A stretch of DNA of 35,661 nt from Polysphondylium violaceum (taxonomy: Eukaryota > Evosea > Eumycetozoa > Dictyosteliales > Dictyosteliaceae). Of this stretch, positions 19,609 to 32,742 are shown in pieces. Below the pieces are notes generated by a model, which had not been told where the DNA came from, did no database searches, and saw only the letters and a list, made by a program, of their open reading frames with translations. Both the position numbers and the translations under genes were made by a program. The DNA is taken from NCBI GenBank assembly GCA_000277445.1, contig AJWJ01000232.1, positions 1 through 35,661 on the forward strand. Reading direction: 5' to 3'. Positions within the stretch are counted from its first letter, which is position 1. The number at the start of each line of letters is the position of its first letter.

Positions 19609-22600
19609 TTATTTATTATTGTAGAGAAAAGAAGTTTGAGAGTTTACGATTTGGGCAAAACGAGAGTTGGGATTGTTGACAAGGTTCTGAGGAGAATCAA
19701 ACTCGACCATTTGGCCTTTATCGATGACAAGGATCTTGTCGCTGTCGATGATGGTGTCCAGACGATGGGCAATGGTCAACACTGTAGAGTTTTGGAAATT
19801 GTTTTTCACCGTTTGTTTGATTATGTAGTCGGTTTCGTAATCGAGTGAGGCGGTTGCTTCGTCCATCAACACAATCTTAGAGTTTCTCAAGAGAGCACGT
19901 GCAAGACAGAGGAGTTGTTTTTGGCCAACAGATAATCCTTCCCCATTCACAGAGATGGCAGAGTTTAACTTGTCAGACATATTTTGAACAACGGTATTCA
20001 TTTGCACTTTTTCCAGTGCTTCCCAGATTTCTTGATCGGTGTATTGTTCATAGGGGTCGAGATTGGCTCGAATGGTGCCAGAGAAAATAAATGGGTCTTG
20101 GGGAATGATACCGAGACGGCTACGGAGATCATGGAGTCTGATCTTGCTGATATCGACACCGTCAATGAAAATACTTCCTTTGGTGGTCTCAACCATTCTC
20201 AACAATGATACGCCAATGGTTGATTTACCAGCACCTGTTCTACCGACTATACCAATCTTCTCATTGTTTTTGATAGAAAAGGAGATATCAGAAAGACTAG
20301 GTTCCAAATCTGCTCTGTATCTTATCTCTACGTTTCTGTATTCAATAGAGCCGCTTTGGGGCCAATTGTTTCCAATGGCTTTGGGATTAAAGGTTGGCTG
20401 ATCCTCTCCCCCTTCGCGTGGAGTATCGATATAGCTTTTCAATCTTTCGACACTATTCATTTTCAATTCAATGTCGGTAAAGTTCTTAATGGTTCTATTC
20501 AATAATCCGGTTAAACTAAGTGCGGTGGTAATGGCAAGACCTGTGGCTCCGGCATTGGTTGAGCTATTGTAGAGAGTAAATATTGAGGAAAAGAATACAA
20601 TCACTGAGGCCAAAACTTCCATTCTGACTTCACACCAACGATGAATGGAGTAGCTATAGAAAATCAAACGTAGGGCAATGTTTAATCTTGATTCCAAATC
20701 TGTGATAAATCGTTGTTGTTGGCTGAATGCTCTTATTGTTGTTACGCCATTAAAAGTCTCTGCAAATGTGTTGTAGACTGGCGAACGGGCAATCGACTCC
20801 ATACGCTTGAGTTCTCGTGAAGACTCTACGTAAATTCTTTGAATTATGAAATAAATGATAGATAAGACAAAGAATGGAATGACAATAAACGGATTCAAGA
20901 AGACCATAATCACCAAAGACACCAACACTGAGCAATTTAAATAAATGAAACTCGACAGCATTTCCGTTAACGAGTAATCAATGTCAGAGACATCTCTTGA
21001 AAAACGGTTTATAATACGACCACTTGGATTTTGATCAAAGAATTGACAAGATGCATAGGCGACACTGTTTAATAACTCATTGTGAAGATTTGCAGTGGAT
21101 TTAAATGTATGTCTGCTTAACAAGAAATAACGTAGTCCAAGTAAAACTATAAAACCACCTATAAAGTAGAGGTAAATTAAAAGATAAAATTTGTTTCCTG
21201 GATCTGGTTGAATGACCCTTTGTGTCCATATTGATATCCAATACTCTGATCCTTGGAATAAAACTTGACTTAATAAATAAAGGCCAACAACAAAAGTAAA
21301 AAAGAACCACAAAGGTCCACCGGCTGATAAATATTCCAAATATACTGAAAGACTAACAGATCCTTCATTACGATCTTCTTTCACGAGGAGCTTAGATTTT
21401 TCAACGATATCTGGATCATTTTCATCTGAAATAATTGATTCAATACTTGCTTGTTTTGATTCATTATTTAATAAATCGGGTTTTTTCCCTTGATCTTGGT
21501 TCTCTGGTTCAATGTTGAGTTTTTTTGTTTTCATGATTGATTCAAAATCAATGCCAAGTTGTTGGAGTTGGCTATAGGTACCTTGGATGAGATTACCGTC
21601 TTGAACAACGACGATATGGTCGGCAGAGGGAATGAATTGGAGTTGATGGGTAACGAGAATACGAGTTTTACCTTGCATCATACCTTGGATACAGTGGTCA
21701 AATAGATGTTTACCTACTTCTGGATCTACGGCACTCAATGGTTCGTCAAGAATAAAGCATTCGGCGTCGGAATACAATGCTCTGGCCAATGAAATTCTTT
21801 GCTTTTGACCACCACTTAAATTGATACCTCTTTCACCAATCTCTGTTAAATCTTTACCTGGTAATTGAAGCAAATCTGTATCAAGTGAACATGCATAGAT
21901 TACTTGAGCATATCTCTCCTTATCGTAAGGTTTACCAAAGAGGATATTCTCTCTTAATGATGCACTGACAAGGAATGCTTGTTGTGGAGTAAATGCCATA
22001 GATTCTGGCTTTGATATTCTACCATCGACTTTATAAATTTCACCAATCAATGCACTGACAAGACTAGTCTTTCCACTGCCGACTTGACCACAAATAATTG
22101 TTAATTTACCTTTGGGGGCGTTGAAGCTTATATTTGATAAAACATTATTTGATTTCTTTGGCTCTTGGCTTGACATTTCTAAAAGGTTATCAGATTCACT
22201 AGATGTTTTTTCCATCTTTTGCCCAGCACCATCTTCCCAATCAAATGATCCATTTTCAATTTCAACATCTCCATTGGTGATATCAACTTTTTTCAAACTA
22301 AAGTCCAAAGATTGATGTTGGTCCAACAAATTAAAAGGAGGGTTTTGGATCTCTTCAGCAGTGAAATAATCTCTCATTCTCTGTGAACATGGAATTAAAC
22401 CCAAAAGACTTTGAAGAGCAGAAGGGAAATTTTCCATTGGCTTTCTAAGATTAACAAAAATAGTGAGTGCAGTAAATGCAACAGAGGCTGAAAGCTCGTT
22501 GCCTAGTAAAATATAAACGGAAAAAGTGGAAAGCAATACCAATGCGTTGGTAGATTGGACAATCATTTGATTTAATATCCAAAACAATATTCTTGTATAC

Positions 22601-23757
22601 AAAATTTTTAATTGTTTAGCTCTAACATCTTGAATTTTGTTTGTAAATACAGATTCCCAACCAAATTGTTTTAAAAATCTAATTCCACCAATTAATTCGG
22701 AGATTAAATCAATTCTATTATCATTCTCTGCCATTGATAGTCTAAGAAATTTAGTCATTTTACTACTCGACAATGTTGTTGCAGGAATTGATAAACCCAT
22801 TATGACAAATCCAATCAATCCAGATGGTCCAATAACAAAGCAAAGTAATATGATCAATGATATAATTTCAATAGGAAATAATATAATATCAAGATAAGAA
22901 CTCCCTATTACGAAATTAATTTGTTAATTTATGTAAGTGATAATGATATTATCAATGATACATACAAAAATAAAGTTGAAAAAAGTCACAATCAAGCATT
23001 AAATTTACAATACTTCCAAATTTAAACTTTCTCTTTGCCGTATTACTTAGTAAAAACATTTTCTTGAAAATCAATGTCGATAGAGAACCTCTAATTTGTA
23101 AAACTAATCTCAAACCTCGCCAATTGGCTTGTTGTAGTGATACACTTAATATCATTGCTGAAAAAAATAAACCCAAACAATATCCCCATCCTTGATATAT
23201 ATTTTTATTTGCTTGAGATACAAATGTTAGAAACCTAGAAGGTATTGATATGGATATTAGAATAATTTTTAATAAGCTTCATGAATATGAATATGAATAG
23301 AATAAAACATACAAATTTAAAATGATTGGAGTTAAAATAGAAAATACTAGAGAAATAATTTTAAATACGATGACAGATTTATGCTCTAGTCCAAATGTTT
23401 TGTAAACGTATAATAAAAACGAATATTTAGAATCCAAGCTCATCCCTTTGAGCAAATTAAAAGAATGACTTGTTTTTAGGGAATCCGGTAAATCTGAGAT
23501 ATCATCCAATTGTAAAGGACCATGAAAGTAACCTTTAAATAATAGTTTTTGTATCCATTGAAATGTAATCTATATTGAGAGAGGGGAAAAACAAGGCAAT
23601 ACTATTAGGATATGAAAATACAGTGTAGTATTATAATACCAACCTTTGATATCAAAGAAGCATTATTTTCAGGACATTCTTTTGAAAAACTGTCATTGAC
23701 GTCCTGATAGTCAGTGAGTTTGAAATAGCTTGCTAGTCGGGATCGTAAAAAATTCAT
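19609..23757 (-). CDS. ABC transporter, ABCC (MRP) type, full length, second paralogue
   Basis: Exons on the minus strand are 23757-23644, 23569-23313, 23234-22966 and 22904-19609, totalling 3,936 nt or 1,311 residues. The first two intron positions match those of the first ABCC gene; the third (22965-22905) is extra here, interrupting TMD1. The layout is again TMD1-NBD1-TMD2-NBD2 without TMD0. NBD1: GQVGSGKTS, LSGGQKQRISLARAL, CFILDEPLSAVD. NBD2: GRTGAGKSTIG, LSVGQKQLLCLARALL, IVLMDEATASLD. The membrane domains differ clearly from the first gene (for example LSVSLQQANWRGLRL versus LNVSLQQAYWHGMKL), yet parts of both NBDs are nearly identical even at synonymous sites. Role: ATP-driven export or sequestration of an unknown anionic substrate. 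It is divergent from the FolD gene across about 750 bp. Confidence 0.95.
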
Positions 23758-24507
23758 TTTGAATAGATTGGTTCATTGACGTTTGAATAACTTAGGCGTC
23801 TCTTGTCAAAACACACACCTTTATAAAGCACAAAAAAAAAGTAAATCAAGAGAAAAAATGAAGAACAAAACAACTCTTTACTAGAGAAAAAAAAAATTAA
23901 GTCCTCTGGTGAAAGTGAGTTCAAATGCGAAACTCTCCAGAAAGTTTAGATTTTTTTCAAAAATGAAATATCTAATTAATATCTGCTCAAGATATTTATC
24001 ACTCATGGTATTAGTGGTTGGTGTTTGTCATATGATTTTGACTTGCTATTCTAGAATAATTTAATCTAACAGAAAAGATAGAGTAGAACCCTGCCTCACA
24101 ACACATATAACCCAAACACTTTTCTATCTGTTAAATCTATATCAAAATCACACATTCCTCACACACAAAATGTGTGATCAAAAAGAAAAGGTTGCGTGTA
24201 ATAATCATTAGATTTAACCTTTAGGTAGTTATTCATATAATTATATGAAAACAGTAATAGTAAGCAAATAAATGAAAAACTAACAACACACTTATCCTTT
24301 CAAAAGATAAAGGGATTCCCAATGCGGAAAAAATTGTTTTTTCGTTTTTTATTTTTTTTGTATTTAATTTTATTTTTTTTTTATTTTTTTTTAGGGAGGG
24401 GGAACTATATGCGTCTATCTACTTGCAGTGTATAGTAATTTTAATTACCATAAGCTTCACACACATCAGCAAATTTATTTATATAGAAAGAAAGATAGAA
24501 TATTATC
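23758..24507. other. Divergent intergenic region between ABCC and FolD genes
   Basis: It must hold the promoters of both genes. It contains A-runs near 23826-23895, a small inverted pair (tcacac...gtgtga, about 24149-24178), and dense T-runs at 24340-24392 upstream of the FolD start. No gene seen. Confidence 0.5.
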
Positions 24508-26050
24508 ATGATTTCTCGTATACCACGTTCACTTCAGACCTTTAATGGCAAATTCATGCCACTGTTTTCTGCATACACACAGCAACATCATTACAGTACA
24601 TCTGTTATCTCTAATATCACATCACCCCACGCCACCACATCTACATCCATACCAGTCCCCCCACAATCAACAACAGAAATCGAACCAACACACACAGCCA
24701 CCACCACACTTTTAGACAAAAATTTAGATTTATTAGCAAAGATTAACGAGACACAAAATGTAATTAATAAAAAACCCAAACGAGAACCAATCAAATTAAA
24801 CGGTACTTTATTGTCTAATCACATTGTAAGTTGATTGTGAGTGAATCTGAGATCACGCATGCATCTTGAGATATATACACGACAGATATATATCTTGAAT
24901 TATTATCATTATCACCTTACTAACAAATCTATGAATGACGATGTATGAATACCACACCTATAGATAGGATCCATTAAAAAGGATGTAGAAGAATTTAAAG
25001 CCAACTCTGGCGTTGTACCACAATTGGTCGTGATATATGTCGGGGACAACAAACAGATTGAATCATTTATAAAGATGAAGAAGAGGGCCTCTGAAAGCGT
25101 AGGATTTAAATTCACATTGGATAAATATGACTCGAGCATTACAGAAGAACAACTAATCAAACAAATTCAATATCACTCTGAAGACCCCTCTGTCCACGGT
25201 ATCATTGTCCAACTCCCACTCCCCGAACATCTCGAAAACCACAAAATCATCCAATCCATCGACCCCAAGAAAGATGTCGACGGCTTGAATTCCATCAATC
25301 TTGGTCAAATATTTCTAAGTAAAAAGTATGTGTGCATATGCATGATATATCTATCGCTTACTTTGATTACTAACCAATACACTCAGACCATTATTTATCC
25401 CTTGTACACCATTGGGTATTTTAGAGCTATTTAAAGCATACAACATTAAAGCAGAGGGCAAGAATGTCGTTGTGTTGGGAAGAAGTAACTTGGTTGGAAG
25501 AACCATTGCAACTTTGTTGTCTCAAAAGGACATGACCAATCCTTGCATTATGGGTGGTGCCAGTGTCACCTTGTTGCATAAATACTCAACCGATATTGAC
25601 CAACATCTTAAACAAGCCGATATCATTATTGTATGTATTGTTGTTGTCCAGATACACTGTCACACTTCTAACACAAATACAAAATACGCACTATAGTCAG
25701 CAACAGGTGTAGGTGGTTTAATTAAAAAAGAGAATGTAAAGAAAGGAGTTATTTTAATTGACGTTGGTATTAGTCATCAAATAGACCCAACTAAAAAGAG
25801 TGGATACAAATTGACGGGTGACGTTGATCCAGAGACTTATTCAAGATCAATTGCCTACACACCAGTTCCAGGTGGTGTTGGACCCTTGACCGTTGCAATG
25901 TTATTGAGAAATACATTGAAATCTGCCATCCTCCATTATAAAATTCAAACAAATAGAATGAACAGACAATTTAATGAAAAGTTACAACAAAAACAACTTG
26001 AAATGAATATAAAGAAAAGAAACTCTAAAAAGGTTGAATCAAAAGAATAA
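24508..26050 (+). CDS. Methylene-THF dehydrogenase/cyclohydrolase (FolD/MTHFD2-like), probably mitochondrial
   Basis: Exons 24508-24825, 24964-25325, 25387-25630 and 25697-26050 give 425 residues; all introns are GT-AG and in phase. FolD interconverts 5,10-methylene-THF, methenyl-THF and 10-formyl-THF for one-carbon metabolism. Visible family motifs: HGIIVQLPLP, DPKKDVDGLNSINLG, IPCTPLGILELF, the Rossmann motif GRSNLVGRT, DVGI, and PVPGGVGPLTVAMLLRNT. The N-terminal ~90 residues are basic and hydroxylated (MISRIPRSLQTFNGKF), lack acidic residues early on, and resemble a mitochondrial presequence plus a T-rich linker. The C-terminal ~35 residues form a basic, Q/K-rich tail absent from bacterial FolD. 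The usual VGxNPASxxYVxxK motif is changed to VGDNKQIESFIKMK: the active-site lysine is kept (residue ~145) but tyrosine is phenylalanine (~141). Which activities remain is uncertain. Confidence 0.92.
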
Positions 26051-27095
26051 TAAATAAATATATACTATATCCACAATACTCCTTCCACTACTACGACGAC
26101 TCTAATCATTACTATTATTATTTTATATATATGTAGGATTTATTAAATATATCTTTAAACTAGTTTATTGGATCTAAATTGTTGGGTGTGAAAATCTAGA
26201 GTTAGTATGATGATCAGATAATGATAATTGTACTATTCACTGTTTATATACATACCCAACCTTGCTTTTGTTTATGTTTTGGAGTAGTTTTACAGTAAAC
26301 AAAAACATTCTTTCCTCTTCTGATCAATTGGCAAAATCTGCATAATTTCTTTAAAGCTGAGACGTGTCTCATTTTATATTCTATTTTGTTGTGGTATTAG
26401 TGTTTTGATCAATTCAGTACAAATAGTGACAACTCAATATAGATCTATACATACATATATATAGATATAGATTTTCGTAATGCGAAAAAACGAATAATAT
26501 GAAAGTAAGAAAAAAAATTGATGCAAGAAAAAAAAAAAAATCAAAAAAAAAAAAAAAAAAAAACAAACACAGATTTCTGTTTTTTCCCCGTCTCCAGAGT
26601 GGGGCGATGTGGATAGTGGATTTACTATGAGTAATAACAATTCATTGATTATTATCAGACATAGGGTTTGAAGAAGAGATAGCCGCTAAAACCAAATCTG
26701 ATCTTACACACAAAATAAATTTGATCAGTATTATGTTTGGACTAATGGATGTCTATTCTCCAAACCTTGGGAGGGATTGGATATAAAGATATCGTAAAAG
26801 AGAATAGCAAAAACATTTCCATCTCCAATCACACTTATTAATCTTCATTATTTGAGTCAGCACTTTATATGATCGCAATTTTTCCTGAAAAGCAAAAAAA
26901 AAAAATAAATAAAAAATAAAAAAATAATTTTATAAAAAATTTAATTAATTTTTTGAATTTCTTCCACTCCATTTTGAAAACTATTGTGCAAACAAAACCA
27001 ACCAAATAATAATAATAGTACAATAATTTATAACATACATACACACACACACATACAATTAAACAATATACATACACATACCATACAATTCATAA
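26051..27095. other. Intergenic between FolD and the WW-FYVE-ARM gene
   Basis: No coding potential. It has TA-rich DNA (26050-26160), long A-runs (26505-26565 and 26896-26940) and ac/ca-rich leader DNA just before the 27096 start. The A-runs on the plus strand are likely promoter tracts. Nothing else is recognised. Confidence 0.5.
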
Positions 27096-30000
27096 ATGGA
27101 TCCATCATTGATGCCTATTCCTCCACAGCCGTGGACTATTGTGTCGAGCAACACTGGTAGATTGTTTTATTTTAATCCAATGACACAACAACAAAGTGTT
27201 GTGCCGCCACCTGGTTCAGTACCTGTACAACAACATCAAATTCCACAACAGCCTATATCTCAACCAATACAACAGCAACAACAACCATTTATCAAGCCAA
27301 TCAACAGTAACAATAGCAGTGGAAATAATTCACTAAATTCGTCGTCGTCAAGTTTAATTAAACAAAGTTTGCCAGAGGGTTGGGAGGAGGATATAGATCC
27401 ACAAGGTCGTGTTTATTATATTGATCATATTAATAAAATAACATCTTGGATCCATCCTAGTGTTTCACAATCACTTCACTCTAATACTCCTAAATTAAAT
27501 GCCTCAAACAATAGTAATGTAGCTACAACACCTATTCCCAGTAATAATAGTAATAGCAGCAGCAGTAATACTCATATAGCTTATCCATCATTTAATGAAT
27601 ATAATAACAATGTATATAATGTAAATAGTCCAATGGTATCATCTTCATTACCAAAGGTTATACCTGTACCAATTCAAAAACCACCACAAAGTAATAATAG
27701 TAATAATAGCAGTAATAATAACAATAGTGATTCATATAGACCAAGAAATATATCAGCACCTTCACCACCAATTAGAGTAGCCTCATTTACACCAACTACA
27801 TCATCTACACCAACAACAACAACAACAGTTCCATCCAAATCATCACCAAACAATGGATTACTTTCACACAACTCTCCTCTATGGGATTTAGAAAAACTTG
27901 TTCCATCATGTTCCAACTGTTATGTTCCCTTTACCGTAATCAAGAGAAGACATCATTGTCGTTGTTGCTACAGAGAGTTTTGTGACCCTTGCACCCTCCA
28001 GAGAATCAAGATTCCTCAATTTGATTTTACAGATCCTGTCAGAGTGTGCGACTATTGTTACAACCACACCTCTGCCAACGAAAAGACTTGCATATCGCGT
28101 TTGATTCCCTATCTCTTTGACAACTATCGTGATGTAAATCAACAGTACCAAGCACTGTTGGAGATCTATGACTTTGTGCTCTCGAACCAAAACCACCCCA
28201 CCTCTATCGAGCATGCCTTGGTCGGTGGTTTGAAGCCCTTTTTGGAATTTGTCGTTCGTTCGACCAAAGATAAAGACAAGCATGAAGCCGTCGCTCTTTG
28301 TTGCCAAGTCATGGCATTCACTTGTAAATATGAAAAGCTTTTGAAATTTATCTCGGACAAGGACCAAATCATCTCGTTGTTTGAAGTGATGGCCACATCC
28401 TCCAACTCGTCTGTCATTACCGATTGTGCCAAAGTGATCAAAGCTATTTTAATTAAATTAAAGAGTACTACCAGCAGTGGTACCACTAGCACAAATTCAA
28501 CTCCATCCACTAAACCAATTGTAGCACCAACCACAGCCAACAACAACGCTACCGCTGCCAACAATGCAGTCGTTGATTTGTTGATTTCTAAATCATGCAT
28601 CACTCAATTCATGACAACGTTGGAACAACAAGGCAAACCATCCAAGTCCAAAGATGAAATTCAACTTGAGTGTTTAAAAATTGTAAAAAGATTGGTACAA
28701 CATGAAAACACTGCTCTTGCTCTTGTTGAAAGCGCTGCCATCGAAGTTATCACTCCTCTCTTATTATCATCAAGACAAGATATCATTAAACGAGTATTAA
28801 AAACTTTATTAACTTTTGTTGAATATGGTAATTATATATATATTATATATTTTATTGTTTATATTGGTTATAATAATACATACTAACATTTCTATACATA
28901 GACAATAAAAATAGTGAAAAGATTGCAGCATCTGGTGGTGTATTATATTTAAGTGAATTGTTTTTAAAACAAATGTCACCAAATAATAATATTTATATCT
29001 TGATGCTTTTAAATTATATAACTAAATCAAGTAAGTAATGATGATGAATGATAATAGATTTTAAAACTAAACAATAATAATAATACTAATGTTAAACTTA
29101 ATAGAATACTCATCAATGATTATTGAATCTGAAGGATTGGTTGACAATTTATTAGAACCTTTTAATTCAAATGTAAATAGTAAGGAATTTAAAGAATTGA
29201 TATTTTTAATAGATTCATTGTTCAAAGCAAACAGTCAACAACAACAAAATCAAACTTATATTTCTCAAGTGATTTGTAATCATAAAGAGTTTCTCAATGC
29301 TCTCGTTAATCAGTGCACTAGAGTACCCGAGTTGGAATCAATATCAATGGATATACTCGTAAATCTATGTTTGGTAGATGAATGCAAAGAAATACTTAGA
29401 TCTATGGGTATCATTGATCCATTGCTTTCTGTCATTTGTGAGAAATCCAAATCACCAATCATCCCACTCAAGATATTGGGCAACTTGGCTAAAAATAATT
29501 TAGAAGTTTGTTCAGATATCTTTGAAGTCGGTGGTTTGACAGTATTGATTGATCTCTTGGTTGCCCCACCCCCACAACCAACCAAGAAGCCAGTCGCTGC
29601 CGCCGTACCCACCAAAGTGCCCTATTCTGGCGATATTGACGATTTGATCAATAACACTCTTGAAGATAAGGAGAAACAAGACGATGATGAAAAAAAATTA
29701 AAAGAGTACACCAATACACAAATGCAGGTGGTCAAGTTGTTGGCCATGTTGTCATACTCGAAAAACATTGTAAAAGAGTTTGTCAATTTTGAAAATGGAA
29801 ATGGTATAAAGACATTGGTGTCACTCATGAATCCCTCCAAAGACGATGCAATCAAAGAGATTGCCACCGAAGCACTCTCTAATCTCTGTGAAAATGAAAC
29901 CTGTGCCATCTTGGTCATCAGTGAAGGCGGACTCAACTATGCCATGGGTCTTTTGTCGTCCAACCAAACTCAAATCAAAACCAATACCCTCAAGCTCATT

Positions 30001-32742
30001 CAAAAATTGGTTTTACACTCACCAGACATCAAGTTGGCCATCTCTGAAGGCACATCTATTCAAAAGATTGTAGAGATGCTTGGCAATTCTGCCAATCCCG
30101 AGCTCAAGAAATGTGCAGTCTTTTCATTGGCTGAGCTTTGCAGAGAAAATGAATCAAATCGTGATTTAGCATTCAAGTGTGGTTGTCTTCCAACCCTTGT
30201 GTCTCTTTTCAACACCTATACACAGGACATTAAAACACTAGTCTGTGTATTGGAGATCTTGTCTGGTTTTGTCGCCCAAAATGAACAATACAAAACAATG
30301 ATTCTCAACACTGATCTCATCCAATCAATCATAGAGTATTTGTTTACCAGTGGTGTCAATGGCAACAATGACAGCTTTGTCATTCAATCCCAAGTCCACT
30401 CTGTTCATATTTTGTCATTGTTGATCAAGGAAAACTCTGATCTCGTCAAAAGAGTGTTGGACTCTGGTATCATCTTGTCATTGATTCCCTTGCTCTCAAT
30501 CAACAATTCCTATCTCCAAGAATACACCCTCGCCACCTTGAAAAAGATCTCCAAGTCCACTACATCGGAAATACGTGACACCATGATATCCTCGGGCATT
30601 CTTTCCTCGCTCAGCAATCTCTTGCAATCCAAGAACGAGTCCATCCTCACAAACAATCTCTTTATCTTGATTGAACTCTCCAAGAGCCAAGATTGTGGCG
30701 GCTTCCTTTTATCCACCAACGCCGTTGCACAGATTTCTGAATTGGTCATCTCGCCAAACACCCCACAAACCGTCAAAGAGTTGTCTATTCTTTTGATCTC
30801 GTCTCTCTTTGAAACCAGCTCCAACAATTCAAACATTTGGGAGGTATTTACATCCAAGGCGGGCATTCCAGGCATTGTTGCTTTACTCTCTTCGTCCAAC
30901 AGCTCGTTGGCTGTCAGTGCAGCCAACTCTCTCTCTACCATTGTCGTAGATGGACCTGGTCGTGCTAGAGTAGTCGAAAGCGGCGGTCTCCCAGCCATAC
31001 TTTTGGCAATGAAATCCCCAGACGTCAATTTAGCCTCCTCTTCCCTGATCACCATCTATGGTCTCTCACTCGAGGACGAGCTCTGTGAATTTATTGTAAA
31101 TATGGGTGCACTTGATTCCTTGGCCTCAATGTTGTCCAACGACTATAGAAACACCATCAATGTAGACACCAAACTCTATGCCTGTGAGACTATCTACAAT
31201 CTCTCATCAAACCAAGTGTGCCGTTCACTTATTTGTCAAAACAGTCTTATCATTCAATCCATGTTTGATTTGCTCTTTAGCGAGAATCCAAATCACAAAA
31301 ATGCCGCCTGCAAAACAATTGCCCTCTTGGCCACCGATGCCACCACTGCTAAATTTGTCACTGAAAATGGCGGCCTCATTGGTTTGGTTCCACTTTTATC
31401 AGCAAGTCAAGATGAAATGACCCAATTGAGTTCTTCAATGGCTCTTGTGAATTTGGTTAAAAATCATCCAGAATCAAAATCTGAAATCCTCACTAGCACT
31501 TCAGAAGACGGTTCCCCAGGTATCTCTAGTATTATTAAAATATTAGGTGGTGCTGGTGATTCAGACGCAGAAAAACAGCACAGTGTCGTTGTTGATTTAC
31601 AAATTTTAGAATTACTCGAACTCTTGTGTGATGACCCTAAATTCCCATCGCTTGTCCAATCAAACGAAGGTATGACTAGTCTATTGTCTTTGTTAATTGC
31701 CACAAGTTCAAGAAAAGAGTCAACCAACAAGGAGGAGGCTCATAATTATTGTACCATTTTATTCAAAACTCTTTCAATCATTGTTTATCTTTCTGCCAAT
31801 CAAGAGATTCGTAAATCTTTGCTCAGCAATGATTTCTTGAAAACTCTTTCAAGTCTTTTAACACCACCACCAGAGACTCTTGTTTCTTTGGATGACACGA
31901 GTGCCCTCTCTTCACTTTTGGACATTCAAGAAAAAGAAAGTACTACCAAACAACCAACCTCAAATATATTGAAATCAATTGAATCAAATGAAGATAAAGA
32001 AGAGATAAACAAACTTTCACTAAGTTTAATTTATACTTTGGCCATCTCTGAAGAAGGTAAACATTCAATTAGAAATTCAAATTTAATCTCTTTGGTCGTT
32101 AGATTCTTATCTTCTAAAATTGATGATCAAATTTGTATTTCTTTAAAAACTCTAACTTTATTATCTTTATCTTGTATGTATATATTTAATTACATATTTA
32201 TTATATCTATGTATTAACTTTTTTTAAAATATATAGCTTTAAATAGAGTAGAATTATTTAATAGTGGTGGATTTGATAGAATTTTAGATTTACTTTGTAA
32301 TTCAAATCATCAACAAGTTTTATTATATAGTTTACATGCCATTAATAATCTAGTTGTATTGGAACAAAACTATTCAACCTTTATTAAAAGGGATTGTTTA
32401 CAACACATTATCAAATGTATCTCTATTCAATACGAACCTTTACAATTGATTTCAATCACTTTGATCAATAGACATTTATCTGTAAGCAAATGTATTGATG
32501 ATTTAATTGAAAAGTATGGATTCATTACTCTTTTGGTTAATATTTTAAATAATGCTTCAAGTGAGCACTTAATTCTTTTGGTATTGAAAACAATGAATGA
32601 TATGATTCCCTATGATTGTGCTAGAACTTCAATCGCTTCACTTTTACCAAAAGAGATTTTAGTGGCTTTACAAACTGTACCAAATCTTAGTCTTCGTGAA
32701 TTATCTTCAAACTTATTAGCAATGGGTAGTTGTCTACCTTGA
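27096..32742 (+). CDS. WW-FYVE-armadillo repeat protein, 1,811 residues
   Basis: Exons 27096-28827, 28902-29030, 29105-32173 and 32237-32742 give 5,436 nt; all junctions are GT-AG in phase 1. A degenerate WW-like segment lies at ~12-40 (QPWTIVSSNTGRLFYFNP; the second Trp is lost). A classical WW follows at ~92-121 (LPEGWEEDIDPQGRVYYIDH...TSWIHP). Next come N/S/T/Q-rich linkers and a FYVE zinc finger at ~259-325 with WDLEKLVPSC, RRHHCRCC and RVCDYC, which should bind PtdIns3P on endosomes or phagosomes. The remaining ~1,450 residues are alpha-helical repeats of the armadillo type, with recurring LxxLLxS, NLCxxE and GGLxxLVxLL patterns. WW domains bind proline motifs and ARM arrays bind partners, so a large endosomal scaffold is the natural reading; this is inference. 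In the FYVE core the common glycine after HCRxC is Tyr. An in-frame ATG at 29089 is intronic and not a separate start. Confidence 0.9.

Noticed and set aside
24140-24180. Short inverted pair tcacac/gtgtga
   Set aside because: The arms are only six bases in CA-rich DNA and are expected by chance.
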